Source: Pseudomonadota bacterium (GTDB lineage: Bacteria; Pseudomonadota; Alphaproteobacteria; Sphingomonadales; Sphingomonadaceae). From it: a stretch of 17,910 bases of DNA. The notes beneath the pieces are model-generated. The model was not told the origin of the DNA, ran no database searches, and saw nothing but the letters and a program-made list of their open reading frames with translations. Below, one piece after another: positions 14,933 through 17,910 of the stretch (position 1 is its first letter; each line of letters begins with the position of its first letter). The stretch lies in assembly GCA_023390415.1 (NCBI GenBank), contig JAEWCW010000169.1, positions 1 through 17,910 of the forward strand. Reading direction: 5' to 3'. The translations under genes were made by a program, and so were the position numbers.

Positions 14933-15859
14933 CTAGCGCAGGAAGTCGGCCAGTGCCGCCTGGAAGGCCTCGGGCTGGTCGAGCATCAGGAAGTGGGCGG
15001 ATTCGCCGACCTCGGCGATCCTGACGTTCGGGACGGCTGCGAACTCGCGGCGGAAGAAGGCGTCAGCCGGGTCCTTGCGCGGCGACGTCTGGTTCCAGGC
15101 GTAGAGCACGGTCACCGGCGCGCGGATCGCGCTGAGCTCTGGCCGCATGTCCGTGGTGAGATCCTCGTACATCGCCTGCGCCGCAACGCGCGGATCGGAC
15201 GCCGCCGCCCAGCGCCGAAGCGCGGGAAGATGCTCGGCGCGGAGCGTCATTCCAGCGATATTGGCGTCGACCGCGGCCGGATTCACGGGGCGGCCGTAGC
15301 CGGCGGCGACGGCATCGCGCATCCGCGCTGCATTGGGCTCGACCATCGCAACGGTGACGTCCGTACCGGGCGGCGCCATCAGCACGCCGAAATAGGGCAA
15401 CGCATCGACGACCATCAGCCTGCCGACATCGTCCGGGTGGCGGGCCGCGAGCATGATCCCGACAAGGCCGCCCATCGAATGGCCGACGATCGCCGGCGCG
15501 CCGAGGCGCTGGTCCCGGATCAGGCTGCGGATGTCCGCGACGATCCCGTCGAGAATGCCGGGGCGCAGGTTAGCGCGCGGATCGTCACCACCGAAGCCGT
15601 TGACCTGGACTAGGAAGACTCGGTGGGTGCGCGCGAGCTCGGGCGCCACGCCCTGCCACGCCTCGCGCGGGCTCGACAGGCCCGGAATGAGGATCACCGG
15701 CGGGCCGCTCGTGCCGATCTGCTGGACCGAAATATGGTCCATCTGGAGGAGAGCCGGTGCCGCCCGGACTGCTGGCTGGGCGACGGCGACGACGGGGAGC
15801 GCAGACGCGACGAGGAGAGCGACGGCGAGCAGGCGCGCCGCGCGGTTTGCGATGATCAT
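14933..15859 (-). CDS. Exported alpha/beta-hydrolase
   Basis: A 308-residue hydrolase with a clear signal peptide (1-27; basic start, hydrophobic core, AVA before Q28). The oxyanion region is ILIPGLSSPREAW (56-68), the nucleophile is S128 in GHSMGG, and the catalytic histidine is probably H289 in GESAHFLMLDQPEAF. The acid residue is less certain (D263 or nearby). It is likely periplasmic or secreted, acting as an esterase, lipase or similar; the substrate cannot be inferred. It starts four bases after the stop of the XRE gene, so it is the third gene of that transcription unit. Confidence 0.9.
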   Translation of the reverse strand: MIIANRAARLLAVALLVASALPVVAVAQPAVRAAPALLQMDHISVQQIGTSGPPVILIPGLSSPREAWQGVAPELARTHRVFLVQVNGFGGDDPRANLRPGILDGIVADIRSLIRDQRLGAPAIVGHSMGGLVGIMLAARHPDDVGRLMVVDALPYFGVLMAPPGTDVTVAMVEPNAARMRDAVAAGYGRPVNPAAVDANIAGMTLRAEHLPALRRWAAASDPRVAAQAMYEDLTTDMRPELSAIRAPVTVLYAWNQTSPRKDPADAFFRREFAAVPNVRIAEVGESAHFLMLDQPEAFQAALADFLR

Positions 15860-15863
15860 GATG

Positions 15864-16067
15864 TCAGGGCTCCTTGGAAGGACTGGTGAAAATCTCTTCG
15901 ATGGTGAGGCCGAAGGTCTCGGCGATCTTGAAGGCGAGGGGGAGCGAGGGGTCGTAGCGGCCCGTCTCGATCGCGATCACGCTCTGGCGCGAGACGTCGA
16001 GCCGGTCGGCGAGATCGGCCTGGCTCCAGCCGTGCTCGGCGCGGAGGGCCTTGAGGCGGTTCCTCAT
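15864..16067 (-). CDS. Small XRE-family helix-turn-helix regulator
   Basis: A 67-residue Cro/CI-type DNA-binding protein that is almost only the helix-turn-helix: GWSQADLADRLDVSRQSVIA (13-32), then ETGRYDPSLPLAFKIAETFG. It belongs to the short regulators that often pair with a membrane protein. The ATG at 16067 overlaps the stop of the upstream membrane-protein gene by four bases; a longer frame reaching 16190 runs through that gene and is rejected. It probably represses its own operon through the direct repeats at 16492-16541. Confidence 0.9.
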   Translation of the reverse strand: MRNRLKALRAEHGWSQADLADRLDVSRQSVIAIETGRYDPSLPLAFKIAETFGLTIEEIFTSPSKEP

Positions 16068-16468
16068 CGCTCCCTCGCCGCAAGCATCTTGTTGGCACAG
16101 GCGCCGAGCCCGAGCCCTCCGAACCAGACCACGGCGATCCAGTAAGCGTCGAAATGCGGCGCGAGATCGAAGCTTTCGAGAAAGCCCCATGCGGTGGCGA
16201 TGCTGAGCGCGAAGCCGGTCGCGACCAAGGTCTGGCGAACCTGGAGCATGCGCAGATACTCGTCCCTCTCCTCGACCAGGTAGCGGCCGATCGCCGCGAA
16301 CAAGCCGATGATCGGAATCGCAGGAAGGATGGCGACGACATAGGCGGCGGGGCCGCCCAGGCCGTAGCGCCCGATCGCGATCTCGGCCCCGAACAGGAAG
16401 ACGACGTAGATGATGCTGAGAGTGACGGCCGCCCGATTGTAGCGGCTGATGGCCCGACCCCGTGTCAA
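16064..16468 (-). CDS. Membrane protein co-encoded with a small XRE regulator
   Basis: A protein of about 134 residues with four predicted spans: a pair near the N terminus and a second pair after a charged EERDEYLRMLQ turn. This layout is typical of small membrane proteins linked to 65-70 residue XRE regulators in many bacteria; the function is not known. The frame reaches a GTG at 16480, but a strong GGAGGT (16473-16478) lies inside that extension and exactly 4-5 bases before a TTG at 16468. The TTG is therefore the more likely start; use of the GTG would add four residues. Confidence 0.8.
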   Translation of the reverse strand: MTRGRAISRYNRAAVTLSIIYVVFLFGAEIAIGRYGLGGPAAYVVAILPAIPIIGLFAAIGRYLVEERDEYLRMLQVRQTLVATGFALSIATAWGFLESFDLAPHFDAYWIAVVWFGGLGLGACANKMLAARER

Positions 16469-16491
16469 TTGAACCTCCACGTCAGAATGTG

Positions 16492-16541
16492 AAGGTCCCT
16501 TTACATCGTGATTCGGTGTCTAGTCAAGGTCCCTTTACATC
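16492..16541 (-). promoter_or_regulatory. Promoter embedded in a 16-bp direct repeat, likely XRE operator
   Basis: The 16-mer AAGGTCCCTTTACATC (plus-strand orientation) occurs exactly twice, at 16492-16507 and 16526-16541, with starts 34 bases apart. On the minus strand TTGACT (16522-16527) and TGTAAA (16500-16505) are separated by 16 bases, giving a plausible -35/-10 pair. The -35 touches the distal repeat and the -10 lies inside the proximal one, so a protein bound to the repeats would block polymerase. The two-turn-plus spacing (34 bases, about three helical turns) supports cooperative binding on one face. Confidence 0.65.
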
Positions 16542-16567
16542 AGGGAGGTCGGGGGTCGATCCCGCGC

Positions 16568-16885
16568 TCAATCCTCCGGCGCGATGGTGACGCGGAGGCC
16601 GTCCAGCTCATCGCGGAACAGGATCTGACAGGAAAGGCGGCTGCCGGCGCGCTTGTGATCGGACGTATCGAGGATGTCGTCCTCGTCGGCCTTGGCCGCG
16701 CCGACCCTGGCCATCCACTCCGGATCAACGTGGACGTGGCAGGTCGCGCAGGAGCAGCATCCGCCGCAGAGCGCGAGAAGCTCGTCGAAGCCGTGATCGC
16801 GGATATTCTCCATCACGCTCCAACCGGCCCGCGCCTCGACCGTGCGCTCGGCGCCGTCGCGGGTGACGATGGTGAGGCGGGGCAT
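16568..16885 (-). CDS. 2Fe-2S ferredoxin (adrenodoxin/putidaredoxin type)
   Basis: A small cytoplasmic electron carrier of 105 residues. The cluster ligands are C40, C46, C49 and C86, in the pattern C-x5-C-x2-C...C, as in putidaredoxin-type ferredoxins. Two additional cysteines (C43 and C44) sit inside the loop, reading CGGCCSCATC, which is less common. The early VEARAGWSVMENIRDHG segment and the DDILD acidic patch that contacts partner reductases are typical. No reductase or P450 gene is in view, so the partner is unknown. It is divergent from the DNA glycosylase gene with 84 bases between start codons. Confidence 0.93.
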   Translation of the reverse strand: MPRLTIVTRDGAERTVEARAGWSVMENIRDHGFDELLALCGGCCSCATCHVHVDPEWMARVGAAKADEDDILDTSDHKRAGSRLSCQILFRDELDGLRVTIAPED

Positions 16886-16969
16886 AACGAATATCCTGGC
16901 AAAATGGGGGTGACGGCGCGGCGACCTATGCTAGGCCCTCCCGGCACTTGCAAGCATGGGAGCGGATGC

Positions 16970-17596
16970 GTGGGGATCGATGCGGGGCGGCTCAGGGAGT
17001 CGCTCGACGCGCTCGGCGGGATCGAGCCGGCCTTTGCCGCTGCACTCGCGCGCGCCGGCTATCCCGAGCCCCGGATCAGCGAGCGCGGCTTCGTCACCTT
17101 GCTTCGTGCGATCGTCGGGCAGCAGGTGTCGATCAAGGCGGCCGCCTCGATCTGGGCGAAGCTGGACGCGGTGACCGGCGGCGCGGGCGATCCGGAGAAT
17201 GTCGCACGCGCCAGTGTCGAGGCGCTTCGAAGCGCCGGCCTTTCAGGGCAGAAGACGACTTACGCCAAGAGCCTCGCCGAGGAGGTGCTCTCGGGAAGGC
17301 TCGATTTTGCGCATCTGCCGGAGGATGACGAAGAAGCGATCGCCCGCCTGGTTCACGTCAAGGGCATCGGCCGCTGGACGGCGGAAATCTATCTGCTGTT
17401 CGCGGAGGGGCGCACCGACGTCTGGCCGGCGGGTGATCTTGCGGTCCAGATCGAGATCGCCCGGATCCTCGGCCTCGACGACGAACGGCCGACCGAGAAG
17501 GCGCTGCGCGCGCTTGCTGAGCCCTGGCGCCCCCATCGCGGCGCCGCCGCGATCTTCGCCTGGCACCACCGCCGGTTCATCGACGGTCCCATCTGA
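16970..17596 (+). CDS. AlkA-type DNA-3-methyladenine glycosylase
   Basis: A helix-hairpin-helix base-excision repair enzyme that removes alkylated bases. LLRAIVGQQVSIKAA (44-58) is the family N-terminal marker, the hairpin is VKGIGRWTA (130-138) and the catalytic aspartate is D156 in WPAGDLAVQ. The C terminus PWRPHRGAAAIFAWHH matches. The frame is open from 16508, but homology starts near GIDAGRLRESL; a GTG at 16970 preceded by GGGAG gives a normal 208-residue protein. An ATG at 16928 would add 14 residues without homology and overlaps TATGCT, which looks like a -10 element. Confidence 0.92.
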   Translation: MGIDAGRLRESLDALGGIEPAFAAALARAGYPEPRISERGFVTLLRAIVGQQVSIKAAASIWAKLDAVTGGAGDPENVARASVEALRSAGLSGQKTTYAKSLAEEVLSGRLDFAHLPEDDEEAIARLVHVKGIGRWTAEIYLLFAEGRTDVWPAGDLAVQIEIARILGLDDERPTEKALRALAEPWRPHRGAAAIFAWHHRRFIDGPI

Positions 17597-17679
17597 GCCG
17601 CAAAGCGATTGCCAGCGACGGCCGCGGCGATCATTGATCGTGGCGGTCGGCCCATCGGGCCAAGTCATGGAGATCAAGG

Positions 17680-17910
17680 ATGATCCGTCACGCCTCCGGC
17701 CTCACCTTCGCCGCCCTGCTGCTCGCTTCCGCAGCGCCGGGGCTGGCCCAGAACAGCAGCGCGCCGGCGACCCCGCCCAAGGGCACCGCCCCCTCGACGA
17801 CGCCGCCGGCCTCGCCCCCCTCGCCGCCGCCCGCGAGCGAGACTCCGGCAGCCGAGACCCCGGTGGTGACGACCCCGCCGGTCGTGGTCGTGCCCGCCCC
17901 TGCCCCCGCC
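17680..17910 (+). CDS. Exported proline-rich protein, cut by the window end
   Basis: An open frame of 77 codons runs off the right edge. It starts with a signal peptide, MIRHASGLTFAALLLASAAP (1-20), with likely cleavage after GLA (about residue 23, before QNSS). The rest is a low-complexity Pro/Ala/Thr/Ser linker with repeated TPP and SPP units, typical of the periplasmic or cell-surface spacer in OmpA-, TonB- or lipid-binding-type proteins. The functional domain lies outside the window, so I give no function. A GGAG site lies 7 bases before the ATG. A small GGCCC-ATC-GGGCC hairpin (17649-17661) lies in the gap after the glycosylase gene. Confidence 0.7.
   Translation, partial: MIRHASGLTFAALLLASAAPGLAQNSSAPATPPKGTAPSTTPPASPPSPPPASETPAAETPVVTTPPVVVVPAPAPA

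Noticed and set aside
16542..16567. tRNA T-arm-like string (GGGGGTCGATCCC) near the direct repeats, considered as a tRNA remnant or attachment site
   Set aside because: The loop is one base short of the canonical seven, no acceptor or anticodon arms are present, and no integrase is nearby. Chance or a weak hairpin after the ferredoxin gene is more likely.
16508..16969. Upstream extension of the DNA glycosylase frame
   Set aside because: It is antisense to the ferredoxin gene and matches nothing in glycosylases.

Overview
The window is about 18 kb of GC-rich chromosome with dense, tightly overlapping genes. Several things point to an alphaproteobacterium of the Sphingomonadales: the order dapF-mtaB-ftsY-yciB, the short FtsY without a long acidic N-terminal domain, the J-domain protein with an N-terminal Cys/His block, and an intergenic element carrying the typical MPAKAGIS...IPAFAGMT pseudo-peptide. 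This placement is inference from memory of gene order, not from a search. I see no rRNA, tRNA, CRISPR array, prophage or intact insertion sequence.

Layout. (1) 236-1855: a membrane-anchored GGDEF-EAL c-di-GMP enzyme. (2) 1895-7142: a six-gene + strand operon, dapF, mtaB, ftsY, yciB, ABC ATPase and ABC-2 permease. Every junction is a 4-base stop/start overlap. It ends at a perfect hairpin (7150-7175) that also closes the convergent sodB. (3) 7188-8913, minus strand: sodB (iron superoxide dismutase) and pspF, the sigma-54 activator of the phage-shock response. (4) 9024-12011, plus strand: a good sigma-54 -24/-12 promoter followed by a previously untracked 48-codon ORF, pspA, pspB, pspC, and then four small single-span membrane proteins. 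(5) 12037-12156: a mobile-type inverted-repeat element. (6) 12185-13035: sufE and a PaaI-type thioesterase, overlapping a convergent J-domain protein. (7) 13681-14916: membrane protein, ECF sigma factor, membrane protein. (8) 16468-14933, minus strand: membrane protein, small XRE repressor, exported alpha/beta hydrolase, with a promoter sitting on a 16-bp direct repeat. (9) 16568-17910: a 2Fe-2S ferredoxin (minus), an AlkA-type DNA glycosylase (plus) and the start of a proline-rich exported protein cut by the window end.

The most interesting part is region 4. PspB, PspC and the four following small proteins all carry the same kind of C-terminal helix, with a core like R-L-x-x-L/V-E-R-I-x-T followed in five of the six by E-I-E/D-x-L-R. 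The operon therefore looks like an expanded phage-shock system in which one tail module has been attached to six different membrane anchors under a single PspF/sigma-54 promoter. The paralogues could form a combinatorial membrane sensor or scaffold for PspA. The shared motif is seen directly; the function is inference.
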